Positions 26,020-32,508 of a DNA stretch of 32,508 nt are shown here, one piece after another. Every line of letters starts with the position of its first letter. Positions within the stretch are counted from its first letter, which is position 1. A model generated the notes under the pieces. The model saw nothing but the letters and a program-made list of their open reading frames with translations. It was not told the DNA's origin and ran no database searches. This DNA comes from Syntrophaceae bacterium (lineage in GTDB: Bacteria > Desulfobacterota > Syntrophia > Syntrophales > Smithellaceae), in contig JANXZU010000073.1 in NCBI GenBank assembly GCA_025355345.1, positions 1 to 32,508 on the forward strand, read 5' to 3'. Both the position numbers and the translations under genes were made by a program.

Positions 26020-27009
26020 GTGTTTAAAGAAATCAACTGGCTTAAGGATAAGGCGCTGTTGGCGCCGCTGGCGGGAATTTCTAATTTACCGTTTCGAATG
26101 ATCGCGCGTTCTTTCGGTTGTTCATTAGCCTTTACCGAGATGATCAGCGCCAACGGGCTTATCCGCAAATCAGAAAGAACCCTGGATTACCTGAAAACCA
26201 GCGCTGAAGATATTCCTTTGGGTGTGCAGATATTCGGTGCCGAGCCTGAGGTTATGGCCCAAGCAGCACGCATTGTGGAAGGCTGCGGTGCCGCCTTGAT
26301 TGATATTAATATGGGTTGCCCGGTTAGAAAAGTTATCAAGGCCGGAGCAGGAGCAGACCTGATGAGAGATCCGGTGCGTGCCGCAGATATCATCAGGGCG
26401 GTAAAAAAAGCAGTATCTGTCGAGGTGACTGTAAAAATCCGTTCCGGCTGGAGCTTAAATTCCATAAATGCCATTGATTTTGCCCGTATTGCTGAAGATT
26501 GCGGAGCGGCGGCAATTATTATTCACGCCCGGACGTACGATCAGGGTTTTAGCGGGAAAGCTGATTGGAGTGTGATTGCCGGTGTAAAAAAGGCTGTGGG
26601 CATTCCGGTTATTGGCAATGGCGATATCTGCTCGCCCCGTGACGCATTAAAAATGCGTGAGGAAACTTCCTGTGATGCGGTGATGGTCGGCAGAGGTACG
26701 CTTGGCGATCCCTGGATATTTAAAGGTATCCAACAGTTATTTTCCGGAGCCGGAGAAGAATATTTGCCGACATTGTCCCAAAGGCATGAAATAATCAATG
26801 CTCATTGGAAAATGGAGACGGAATTTAGTGGGCAAAAAATTGCCGATAAGAGCTTCCGTAAGCATTTGCTCTGGTATACAAAAGGATTGCCAGGTTCCAG
26901 CAGGTTCCGGCAAGTAGCTAGTATTATGACAGACAGGCAGGCAATGATGGACGAACTGGATAGATTTTTCCAATCGGTGGACCAGCTTGCAACTGAAATA
27001 TTGCCTTGA
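26020..27009 (+). CDS. dusB: tRNA-dihydrouridine synthase (Dus family)
   Basis: FMN/NADPH-dependent reduction of uridines in tRNA. The 329 residues form a TIM barrel beginning ALLAPLAGISNLPFRMIAR. VQIFGAEPEVMAQAA and DINMGCPVRKVIKAGAGADLM carry the catalytic cysteine C100; VTVKIRSGW, IIHARTYDQGFSGKADW and VIGNGDI follow. The C-terminal helical RNA-binding domain has RKHLLWYTKGLPGS, typical of DusB. It starts with GTG at 26020, three bases after the glmU-like stop, so it is the second gene of a two-gene unit. A T-rich hairpin follows. Confidence 0.92.
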   Translation: MFKEINWLKDKALLAPLAGISNLPFRMIARSFGCSLAFTEMISANGLIRKSERTLDYLKTSAEDIPLGVQIFGAEPEVMAQAARIVEGCGAALIDINMGCPVRKVIKAGAGADLMRDPVRAADIIRAVKKAVSVEVTVKIRSGWSLNSINAIDFARIAEDCGAAAIIIHARTYDQGFSGKADWSVIAGVKKAVGIPVIGNGDICSPRDALKMREETSCDAVMVGRGTLGDPWIFKGIQQLFSGAGEEYLPTLSQRHEIINAHWKMETEFSGQKIADKSFRKHLLWYTKGLPGSSRFRQVASIMTDRQAMMDELDRFFQSVDQLATEILP

Positions 27010-27046
27010 CTTTTAAAGGACAAATTGGCATAAATAAAAACAAATC

Positions 27047-27071
27047 AAAGGGATTTACCTTTTGTTTTTAT
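27047..27071 (+). terminator. Terminator after dusB
   Basis: Hairpin AAAGG (27047-27051) with CCTTT (27058-27062), followed by the T-rich TTGTTTTTAT. A larger perfect inverted repeat ATAAAAACAAA (27034-27044) / TTTGTTTTTAT (27061-27071) covers the same place. Confidence 0.55.
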
Positions 27072-27096
27072 ATTCTAAAAAGAGGTTGATGTTTTA

Positions 27097-27327
27097 GTGG
27101 ATTTGGGGAAATTTAACGAGCTTGAAGATAAAATTAAGAGTATCGTTAGTGAACAGGATTTTTTTAAAAAACAGTGCAAGATACTAGAGGATGCGTTAAA
27201 AAATAAAGAATCGGAGATAGAAGAGTTTAAAAGTAAACTAGAGGCATTAGACGAAGAAAGGAACAGCGTACGCGCGAGGGTAGATTCACTACTTGATTTA
27301 CTTGCAGATATAGAGGTGGCAAAATAG
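27097..27327 (+). CDS. ZapB-like coiled-coil cell division protein
   Basis: A 76-residue, almost wholly alpha-helical protein with heptads over residues about 5-70 and a short tail RARVDSLLDLLADIE. It begins with GTG after AGAGG. Size, coiled-coil content and position directly before zapA match the small ZapB-type FtsZ-ring factors found in deltaproteobacteria. Sequence alone is too simple to prove homology. Confidence 0.7.
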   Translation: MDLGKFNELEDKIKSIVSEQDFFKKQCKILEDALKNKESEIEEFKSKLEALDEERNSVRARVDSLLDLLADIEVAK

Positions 27328-27345
27328 GTTTCCAGGGCGAGTGTT

Positions 27346-27624
27346 TTGAAAAAGCGTTATAACATTAAGATATTAGAACAGGAGCTTACAGTTTTAAGTG
27401 ATGCAGAAGACGAACACGTGGCAAGCGTCGTCCGGTTTGTAAATGAAAAAATGGGAGAGGTTTTACAAGACAAAAATGGTCTTAAAATCTCAGACGTTGC
27501 CATCCTGGCTGCTTTGAACATTTCAGAAGATTTTTTAGAATTAAAGAAAGTTCACCAAGAAATCTGCGATCAATTGGAGTGCAGATCAGAGAAGCTAATT
27601 CAGTTGATTGAAGAGGTAAATTAG
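27346..27624 (+). CDS. zapA: Cell division protein ZapA
   Basis: A 92-residue FtsZ-ring-stabilising protein: KKRYNIKILEQELTVLSDAE at the N-terminus (ZapA beta strands), then VASVVRFVNEKMGEVL and the long C-terminal helix beginning SDVAILAALNISEDFLELK. The start is TTG at 27346, the only start compatible with the N-terminal motif, with GGCGAG upstream. It is 18 bases after the zapB-like gene and directly before 6S RNA, the order common in Proteobacteria. Confidence 0.9.
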   Translation: MKKRYNIKILEQELTVLSDAEDEHVASVVRFVNEKMGEVLQDKNGLKISDVAILAALNISEDFLELKKVHQEICDQLECRSEKLIQLIEEVN

Positions 27625-27636
27625 ATAATATTTGTT

Positions 27637-27831
27637 CACCCCTGCGATGTACGTGATTAACATTAGTTTTTGAGCCAACATTTTGAATCTGGGGCCTATA
27701 CTTGTTTGTGGTGTGCAGGTCAGTCTCTTTGTACGCTGGTCGGGAGACAGAAAGCCTAAAGCAAAACAAAACCGGGCGCCCACCTTGTAAAAAGGTTCAA
27801 AAAGGTGCTTAACACGGCATAGGCGGGGTTT
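27637..27831 (+). ncRNA. ssrS: 6S RNA
   Basis: A roughly 195-nt structured RNA just after zapA, the usual 6S locus. The 5' part ACCCCTGCGATGTACGTG faces a complementary-looking 3' part CACGGCATAGGCGGGG to close the long stem. Internal segments such as GCAGGTCAGTCTCTTTGTAC, CTGGTCGGGAGACAG, AAGCCTAAAGCAAAACA and CACCTTGTAAAAAGGTTC parallel E. coli 6S landmarks (GGUCCGUCCGAGAAGCCUUAAAACUG; CACCUUGAACCAAGG), with the promoter-like bubble between them. 6S RNA binds the sigma-70 holoenzyme. Ends are approximate. A GCGGGG...CCCCGC hairpin (27823-27844) follows and may be its terminator, though without a T run. Confidence 0.85.
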
Positions 27832-27844
27832 TTATATACCCCGC

Positions 27845-28257
27845 TCCTGATATAAAAACTAAGTCCTTTTTTCATCCTGCCTTTAGAAAAATCAGAAGTT
27901 TGAATTTAATTGCTAGTGATTTCCCTGCGCCTTAGGCTAGGGATAATTTCCAATCCCGATAATTCGGGATTGGATAATTCGATCAACAAACTTCAGTACA
28001 CTTCGTTTCTGAAGTTTGGATCTCATTACGACCAGCATGTTTCAGTGTCGCAGATGCCCTTTAGGGTGCACTACGTTTCTGAAACATGGGTCTCATTACA
28101 ATGAATCCTTCGGCAAATTATTATTAAGGTTTGCCAATTTGCCGGAAGGTTTAAATATAGCTCTGTCGGGAAAGTTTTTACTGTAGGTGTTTAAAATTTC
28201 TTTCGGTAAAACAGTTTGGTAGATTTTTTCCCAAGGGGCAAGAGGAGGTAGTTATCA
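27845..28257. repeat. Intergenic space between 6S RNA and rny with composite hairpin repeats
   Basis: No gene is seen. Perfect hairpins occur in series. CCAATCCCGA (27950-27959) pairs with TCGGGATTGG (27964-27973). AAACTTCAG (27988-27996) pairs with CTGAAGTTT (28009-28017) around loop TACACTTCGTTT. CATGTTTCAG (28036-28045) pairs with CTGAAACATG (28079-28088) and encloses a smaller GCCCT...AGGGTGC hairpin. Each of the last two is followed by (G)TCTCATTAC. The remaining 28105-28257 is AT-rich leader of rny and probably holds its promoter, which I could not fix. Confidence 0.75.
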
Positions 28258-29823
28258 ATGCTAAATGAAAGTTTATTCGTTCTATTGATATTAGCTGCAG
28301 TGCTGGCGGGTATTGTTGTCGGTTTTATCCTGAAGCAAATATTTACGGCAAAGAAGATGAAAGCATCGGAAAGCCTGGCCGAGCGGATTGTCGGGGAAGC
28401 AAAAAAAGAAGCGGAGACAATCAAGAAAGAGGTGATTCTGCAGTCCAAAGAAAATCTGCTGAAGATGAAAGCTGATTTTGATCGCGAAACAAAAGATGCA
28501 AAAAATGATCTGGATGTCCTGGAAAAACGCATTCGTTCCAAAGAAGAAAATGTCGATAAACGAATCGATACACTGGCACAAAAAGAAACAAATATTGAAG
28601 GTCGCGAAAAATCATTAATTAATAAAGAAACAGCACTCGAAGAAAAGCATCGAAAGTTAGATTTAATATTGGAAGAGCAGAAGGAAAAGCTGCAGAGAAT
28701 AGCCGGTATTTCTCCGGAAGAAGCAAAAAATATTTTAATCCAGTCAATGGAATCGGAGGCCAAGCGTGATGCCGGTGCTCTTATTCGTAAAATCGAAGAA
28801 GAAGCAAAACTGACTGCCGACCGGAAATCAAGAGAAATTATTGCCTACGCAATTCAGCGTTATGCCGGTGATTATGTTGCAGAGCATACAGTATCTGTGG
28901 TTAATCTGCCCAGTGAAGAAATGAAGGGTAGGATTATCGGGCGCGAAGGCCGTAATATTCGGGCAATTGAGGCTGCTACAGGGATAGATCTGATTGTTGA
29001 TGATACACCGGAAGCAGTTGTTTTATCCAGCTTCGATCCGATAAGAAGAGAAGTAGCGCGAGTTTCGCTGGAGAGGTTAATTCAGGATGGCAGGATACAT
29101 CCCGGGCGCATCGAAGAAATAGTCAAGAAAGTTAGAGTGGAAGTCGACCAAATCATCAGAGAGACAGGAGAAAAAGCCTCTTTTGATTGCGGTGTTCATG
29201 ATATTCATCCGGAGATTATCAATATGCTAGGCAGCCTCAAATACCGCACCAGTTATTCCCAAAATGTTTTGCAGCACTCCATTGATGTTGCTTATCTAAC
29301 GGGAATTATGGCCGCGGAATTGAACATGAATATCAAGGAAGCCAAGCGTGCCGGATTGCTGCATGATATCGGTAAGGCGGTTGACCACAAGATTGAAGGA
29401 ACGCATGCGGCAATAGGGGCGGATTATGCCAAGCGCCTGGGTGAGAGTCCACGCATTGTTCAGGCTATTGCCACTCACCATGACGACGGTCGCAACAACA
29501 CGCTGCTGGGTGTTTTGGTACAGGCGGCAGATACCTTGTCTGCGGCCAGACCGGGCGCGCGACGTGAAATGCTGGAAACTTATGTTAAACGTCTGGAGGA
29601 ATTGGAAAAGATCGCTTATTCCTTTAATGGTGTTGATAAATGTTACGCTATCCAAGCAGGACGTGAAATCCGAATTCTAGTGGAAAATGAAAAAATATCG
29701 GAAAACGATTCCGTAATGCTGTGTAACGATATTATCAAGAAAATTGAGACAGAGCTTAGTTATCCGGGGCAAATTAAAGTAACCGTAATCAGAGAAACAC
29801 GTGTTTCTTCTTACGCAAAATAA
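28258..29823 (+). CDS. rny: Ribonuclease Y
   Basis: Membrane-anchored endoribonuclease that starts mRNA decay. The 521 residues have an N-terminal transmembrane helix (about 6-25), a long coiled coil (about 30-200), a KH domain with [15 protein letters not shown] (224-238) and an HD domain with [11 protein letters not shown] (H369-D370) preceded by [13 protein letters not shown] and followed by IATHHDD. All catalytic parts are intact and length is normal (about 520). GAGGAGG lies 7-13 bases before the ATG, a very strong ribosome site. It is followed by ymdB, the common gene order. Confidence 0.96.
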   Translation: MLNESLFVLLILAAVLAGIVVGFILKQIFTAKKMKASESLAERIVGEAKKEAETIKKEVILQSKENLLKMKADFDRETKDAKNDLDVLEKRIRSKEENVDKRIDTLAQKETNIEGREKSLINKETALEEKHRKLDLILEEQKEKLQRIAGISPEEAKNILIQSMESEAKRDAGALIRKIEEEAKLTADRKSREIIAYAIQRYAGDYVAEHTVSVVNLPSEEMKGRIIGREGRNIRAIEAATGIDLIVDDTPEAVVLSSFDPIRREVARVSLERLIQDGRIHPGRIEEIVKKVRVEVDQIIRETGEKASFDCGVHDIHPEIINMLGSLKYRTSYSQNVLQHSIDVAYLTGIMAAELNMNIKEAKRAGLLHDIGKAVDHKIEGTHAAIGADYAKRLGESPRIVQAIATHHDDGRNNTLLGVLVQAADTLSAARPGARREMLETYVKRLEELEKIAYSFNGVDKCYAIQAGREIRILVENEKISENDSVMLCNDIIKKIETELSYPGQIKVTVIRETRVSSYAK

Positions 29824-29857
29824 TTTACGCCTCCGGCAAGTTAGGAAAAGGCAGTAG

Positions 29858-30646
29858 ATGAAAATTTTATTTATTGGCGATATTGTCGGTAAACCGGGCC
29901 GCATGGCGGTTAGAGAGATTTTACCCGGTCTAATATCTGACAGGGGGATTGATCTGGTGATCGCCAATTGTGAAAATGCTGCTGCCGGTTTCGGCATTAC
30001 CAGAGAAATTGTTGAAGAACTTTATAATAACAGTGTTGATATTCTCACGTCCGGCAATCATATCTGGGATAAAAGAGAAGTTTTGGAATTTATCACTGAT
30101 TATGAAACATTATTGAGGCCCGCCAATTATCCGGAAAAAGTGTCGGGGAAGGGATCAGTGCTGATGCCCACAGCGGCAGGCGATTATGTGGGTGTACTCA
30201 ATCTCGCCGGTCGGATTTTCATGCAGCCGATTGATTGCCCGTTTAAAACGGCAAAAAATAAAATTGCTGAACTGCGGGAGAAAACCAAAGTAATCATTGT
30301 CGATATTCATGCGGAAGCGACATCAGAGAAAAAAGCTCTGGGGTGGTATCTGGATGGTGAAGTATCGGCAGTCTTGGGTACGCATACGCATGTTCAGACA
30401 GCCGATGATGAAATTCTGCCGCAGGGTACAGCATACATCAGTGATGTGGGGATGACCGGGCCTTTTGATTCTGTCATCGGTATCAAGAAAGATGCCATCA
30501 TTGAGCGTTTCTTAACGGGGATACCCAATAAATTTGAAGTGGCAAAAGGTGATGTTCGTCTGCAAGGTGTTTTGCTTGATGTTGATGCGCAAACAGGTAA
30601 AGCCAATTCGATTGAGAGAATAAGTGTTAAATTGAAGGAGACATAG
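29858..30646 (+). CDS. YmdB-family metallophosphoesterase
   Basis: A 262-residue enzyme related to Bacillus YmdB, a 2',3'-cyclic-nucleotide phosphodiesterase. Metal-site motifs: GDIVGKPGR (7-15), NCENAAAGFGI, TSGNHIWDKRE, DIHAEATSEKKALG and LGTHTHVQTAD, ending DVGMTGP. It lies 34 bases after rny and 3 bases before tyrS, so these three genes are likely one operon. Linkage with rny fits a joint role in RNA turnover. Confidence 0.93.
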   Translation: MKILFIGDIVGKPGRMAVREILPGLISDRGIDLVIANCENAAAGFGITREIVEELYNNSVDILTSGNHIWDKREVLEFITDYETLLRPANYPEKVSGKGSVLMPTAAGDYVGVLNLAGRIFMQPIDCPFKTAKNKIAELREKTKVIIVDIHAEATSEKKALGWYLDGEVSAVLGTHTHVQTADDEILPQGTAYISDVGMTGPFDSVIGIKKDAIIERFLTGIPNKFEVAKGDVRLQGVLLDVDAQTGKANSIERISVKLKET

Positions 30647-30649
30647 GGC

Positions 30650-31936
30650 ATGAAAGGCGCTTACGCAGTTTTAAAGGAAAGAGGCTTTGTAGAGCAGATT
30701 ACGGATGAAGCTTTAATTGCAGAGCTTTTCGCCAAAGGCCCGGTTACCTGTTATATCGGCTTTGATCCCACAGCCACAAGCCTGCACATCGGCAGTCTCG
30801 TGCCCATTATGGCTTTGGCGCATATGCAGCAAAATGGCAACAAACCAATTGCTCTGGTCGGCGGCGGGACAGGCCTGATCGGTGATCCCAGTGGCAAGAC
30901 AGAGCTGCGCCAGGTTCTTACCCGCGAGCAAATTGATTACAACGCCCAGTGCCTGGGCAAACAACTCTCCCGGTATCTCGATTTTTCCGAAGGCAAGGCG
31001 CTGTTGCTCAATAATGCCGATTGGCTCACTAAAATAAATTACATTGAATTCCTGCGCGATATCGGTCGGCATTTTAGCGTCAACAAGATGCTGGCGGCGG
31101 AAAGTTATAAGATCCGTATGGAGAAGGGGCTCAACTTTATCGAGTTCAATTATATGCTTCTTCAGGGGTACGACTTTTTGTATCTGTTCCAAAATTACGG
31201 CTGTGCCCTGCAAATGGGCGGTAACGACCAGTGGGGCAATATGCTGGCCGGCACCGAGCTGATCCGCAAAGTCGAAGCCAAAGACGCGCAAGCTGTAACC
31301 TTTCCACTGATTACCACGTCGCTTGGCCACAAGATGGGTAAAACCGAAAAAGGAACAATATGGTTGGATGCAGTACTGACCAAACCTTACGAATATTACC
31401 AGTACTGGGTTAATTGTGATGATGCCGATTTGGAAAGGTTTCTCAAACTCTTTACGTTTTTGCCGCTTGATGAAATTGCCGCAGTAAAGACGCTTGCCGA
31501 TGCCAGATTAAATATGGCCAAAACAGTGCTGGCCTATGAGGCAACCAAAATAACCCATGGTACTGATGCCGCCAAGGCAGCATGGCGGGCATCAATGGAA
31601 GCATTCCATTCGCGTCCGGTCGATGCCGATCTGTTTCCGTCAAGCGATATTCCGCGCGAAGCACCACAGGCCGATACCTCCGCAATTCCCCGTTACGCGG
31701 TTTGCCGCAAAGATTTGGATGCAGGTATTCTCATTGCTTCAGCCTGTGCCAAAGCCGGGCTGACTCAGTCGATGTCCGAGGGCAGACGTCTGATTGAACA
31801 GGGCGGCATCTACATTAATGATCGCCAGATAAAATCTATTGATGAAAAACTGGCTGTTGCCGATTTTGCAGGTGGCAGCGAACTGCGCGTGCGCAAAGGC
31901 AAGAAAAAATATCTGATCGTCGAACTGATATCCTAG
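30650..31936 (+). CDS. tyrS: Tyrosyl-tRNA synthetase
   Basis: Class I synthetase of 428 residues charging tRNA-Tyr. The HIGH-like motif is HIGS (46-49) and the KMSKS-like motif KMGKT (228-232). YIGFDPTATSLHIGSL, GGGTGLIGDPSGK and QMGGNDQWGN form the Tyr and ATP sites. A C-terminal S4 RNA-binding domain (about 360-428, SEGRRLIEQGGIYINDRQI) completes the bacterial TyrRS layout. The ATG at 30650 is 3 bases after the ymdB stop. Confidence 0.97.
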   Translation: MKGAYAVLKERGFVEQITDEALIAELFAKGPVTCYIGFDPTATSLHIGSLVPIMALAHMQQNGNKPIALVGGGTGLIGDPSGKTELRQVLTREQIDYNAQCLGKQLSRYLDFSEGKALLLNNADWLTKINYIEFLRDIGRHFSVNKMLAAESYKIRMEKGLNFIEFNYMLLQGYDFLYLFQNYGCALQMGGNDQWGNMLAGTELIRKVEAKDAQAVTFPLITTSLGHKMGKTEKGTIWLDAVLTKPYEYYQYWVNCDDADLERFLKLFTFLPLDEIAAVKTLADARLNMAKTVLAYEATKITHGTDAAKAAWRASMEAFHSRPVDADLFPSSDIPREAPQADTSAIPRYAVCRKDLDAGILIASACAKAGLTQSMSEGRRLIEQGGIYINDRQIKSIDEKLAVADFAGGSELRVRKGKKKYLIVELIS

Positions 31937-32150
31937 TACAAACTAATTCTCATCCCGCAGGGGTGGGATAATTTCCAATCCCGATATGCCGGGATTGGAT
32001 AGTTCGACTTACCAATTCTGATGCGCTTCGCTTTCATAATTGGAGTCTCACTACGACTTACCAATTCTGATGCGCTTCGCTTTCATAATTGGAGTCTCAC
32101 TACGACTTACCAATTCTGATGCGCTTCGCTTTTGAAATATGATTATCACT
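31937..32150. repeat. Composite hairpin repeat with three 49-bp tandem units
   Basis: After tyrS comes ATCCC...GGGAT, then hairpin CCAATCCCG (31975-31983) / CGGGATTGG (31990-31998). A 49-bp unit follows, repeated from 32012, 32061 and 32110. Each unit holds a hairpin closed by CCAATT / AATTGG with inner GCG-CTT-CGC, then AGTCTCACTACGACTTA. The first two are identical and the third decays after the loop. The same flanks and loop occur at 865-913 and 27980-28101. Confidence 0.9.
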
Positions 32151-32183
32151 AAAAACCCCCTTAAGGCGTTTGCCTTAAGGGGG
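32151..32183 (-). terminator. Rho-independent terminator of the AtpZ/AtpI-like gene
   Basis: Perfect 12-bp stem CCCCCTTAAGGC (32156-32167) with GCCTTAAGGGGG (32172-32183) and a 4-base loop. On the minus strand it is followed by TTTTT (complement of 32151-32155), about 50 bases after the gene's stop. Confidence 0.88.
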
Positions 32184-32231
32184 TAGTATCTATATTCACA
32201 GATCATTTTTTGTTTATGTTACAACCGTTAA

Positions 32232-32471
32232 CTAGATATCCTTTACCTTCTTCCATGCTTCCTGATAGAGTCTCATGACGCTCAGGAAGATCGCCAGGAA
32301 GAACAAACCCAGCATGAAGTTCGGAGAAGTCCCCAGATAGGCATCCAGTAAATGTCCAAGATAGAGAAACAGGAAGGATGCAATAACCATCACAAATGAC
32401 CAGGCCGATAACATCAAGATCGTACCTAAATTATTGAACTGCTCCTGGTGTGTTTTGTGTGTTGCTAGCAT
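32232..32471 (-). CDS. AtpZ/AtpI-family small membrane protein
   Basis: A 79-residue protein with two hydrophobic helices (about 16-38 and 50-66) joined by GHLLDAYLGTSPNF, the G-x-x-LD-x-x-LGT-x-P signature of AtpZ/AtpI proteins that precede ATP synthase operons and help c-ring assembly or ion supply. The ATG at 32471 is preferred over the one at 32477: the ribosome site GGAGG (32480-32484) is 8 bases from the former and only 2 from the latter. ATP synthase genes would be expected nearby, but none is visible, and this gene ends with its own terminator. Confidence 0.8.
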   Translation of the reverse strand: MLATHKTHQEQFNNLGTILMLSAWSFVMVIASFLFLYLGHLLDAYLGTSPNFMLGLFFLAIFLSVMRLYQEAWKKVKDI

Positions 32472-32508
32472 GGTCATTTCCTCCTCTCATCAAGTTGCCT
32501 TCAGTCGG

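Noticed and set aside
27910..28104. Plus-strand open frame of 64 residues after 6S RNA
   Set aside because: It is made entirely of the hairpin repeats and has no ribosome site.
32012..32137. Tandem units as a CRISPR array
   Set aside because: The units are contiguous 49-bp copies with no unique spacers, no cas genes are near, and the same hairpin occurs singly elsewhere.

Overview
The window looks like a chromosomal segment of an anaerobic Desulfobacterota (deltaproteobacterial) organism, most plausibly a Syntrophales-type syntroph. This is inferred from gene families and moderate base composition and was not tested by search. Supporting traits are a fused ADP-forming acyl-CoA synthetase, an archaeal-like PurD, a SerC of the archaeal/alphaproteobacterial subtype, an RNase Y-YmdB pair, and a zapB-like/zapA pair followed by 6S RNA.

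Left part (1-15879), housekeeping and regulation. On the minus strand lie serC, a short serA-like remnant, purA, a tRNA-Lys(UUU) with its own promoter and terminator, then about 800 bases of hairpin repeats and the start of a complete-looking serA. Next come a PAS-GGDEF diguanylate cyclase, a TetR regulator with its acyl-CoA synthetase, a Y-family DNA polymerase, a PEGA-tailed Ser/Thr kinase with a TssQ-like lipoprotein, purD, and two tandem CNNM/CBS/CorC membrane proteins. The tetR and polymerase promoters each carry a perfect 16-bp palindrome in the spacer between the -35 and -10 boxes.

Middle part (about 15950-25163), a defence-like island on the plus strand. The first module is a TPR protein with a HELEH metalloprotease motif, translationally coupled to a MazG-like pyrophosphohydrolase. 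They are followed by an 813-residue fusion of a PD-(D/E)XK-like nuclease, a DUF2075 P-loop helicase-like core and a C-terminal S24 (LexA/UmuD-type) domain that has an Ala-Gly cleavage-like site. The second module is abiEi-abiEii with an overlapping third gene, a GIY-YIG nuclease/helicase fusion. A 9-bp inverted repeat in front of abiEi is a candidate operator. The two modules differ visibly in base composition, which suggests stepwise acquisition.

Right part (25261-32508), housekeeping again: a GlmU-like uridylyltransferase lacking the acetyltransferase half, a Dus enzyme, zapB-like/zapA, 6S RNA, rny, ymdB, tyrS, and on the minus strand an AtpZ/AtpI-like gene with a strong terminator. Intergenic spaces on both sides of the island carry members of one dispersed hairpin-repeat family whose stems vary in a base-pair-preserving way while the loop and flanks are conserved.
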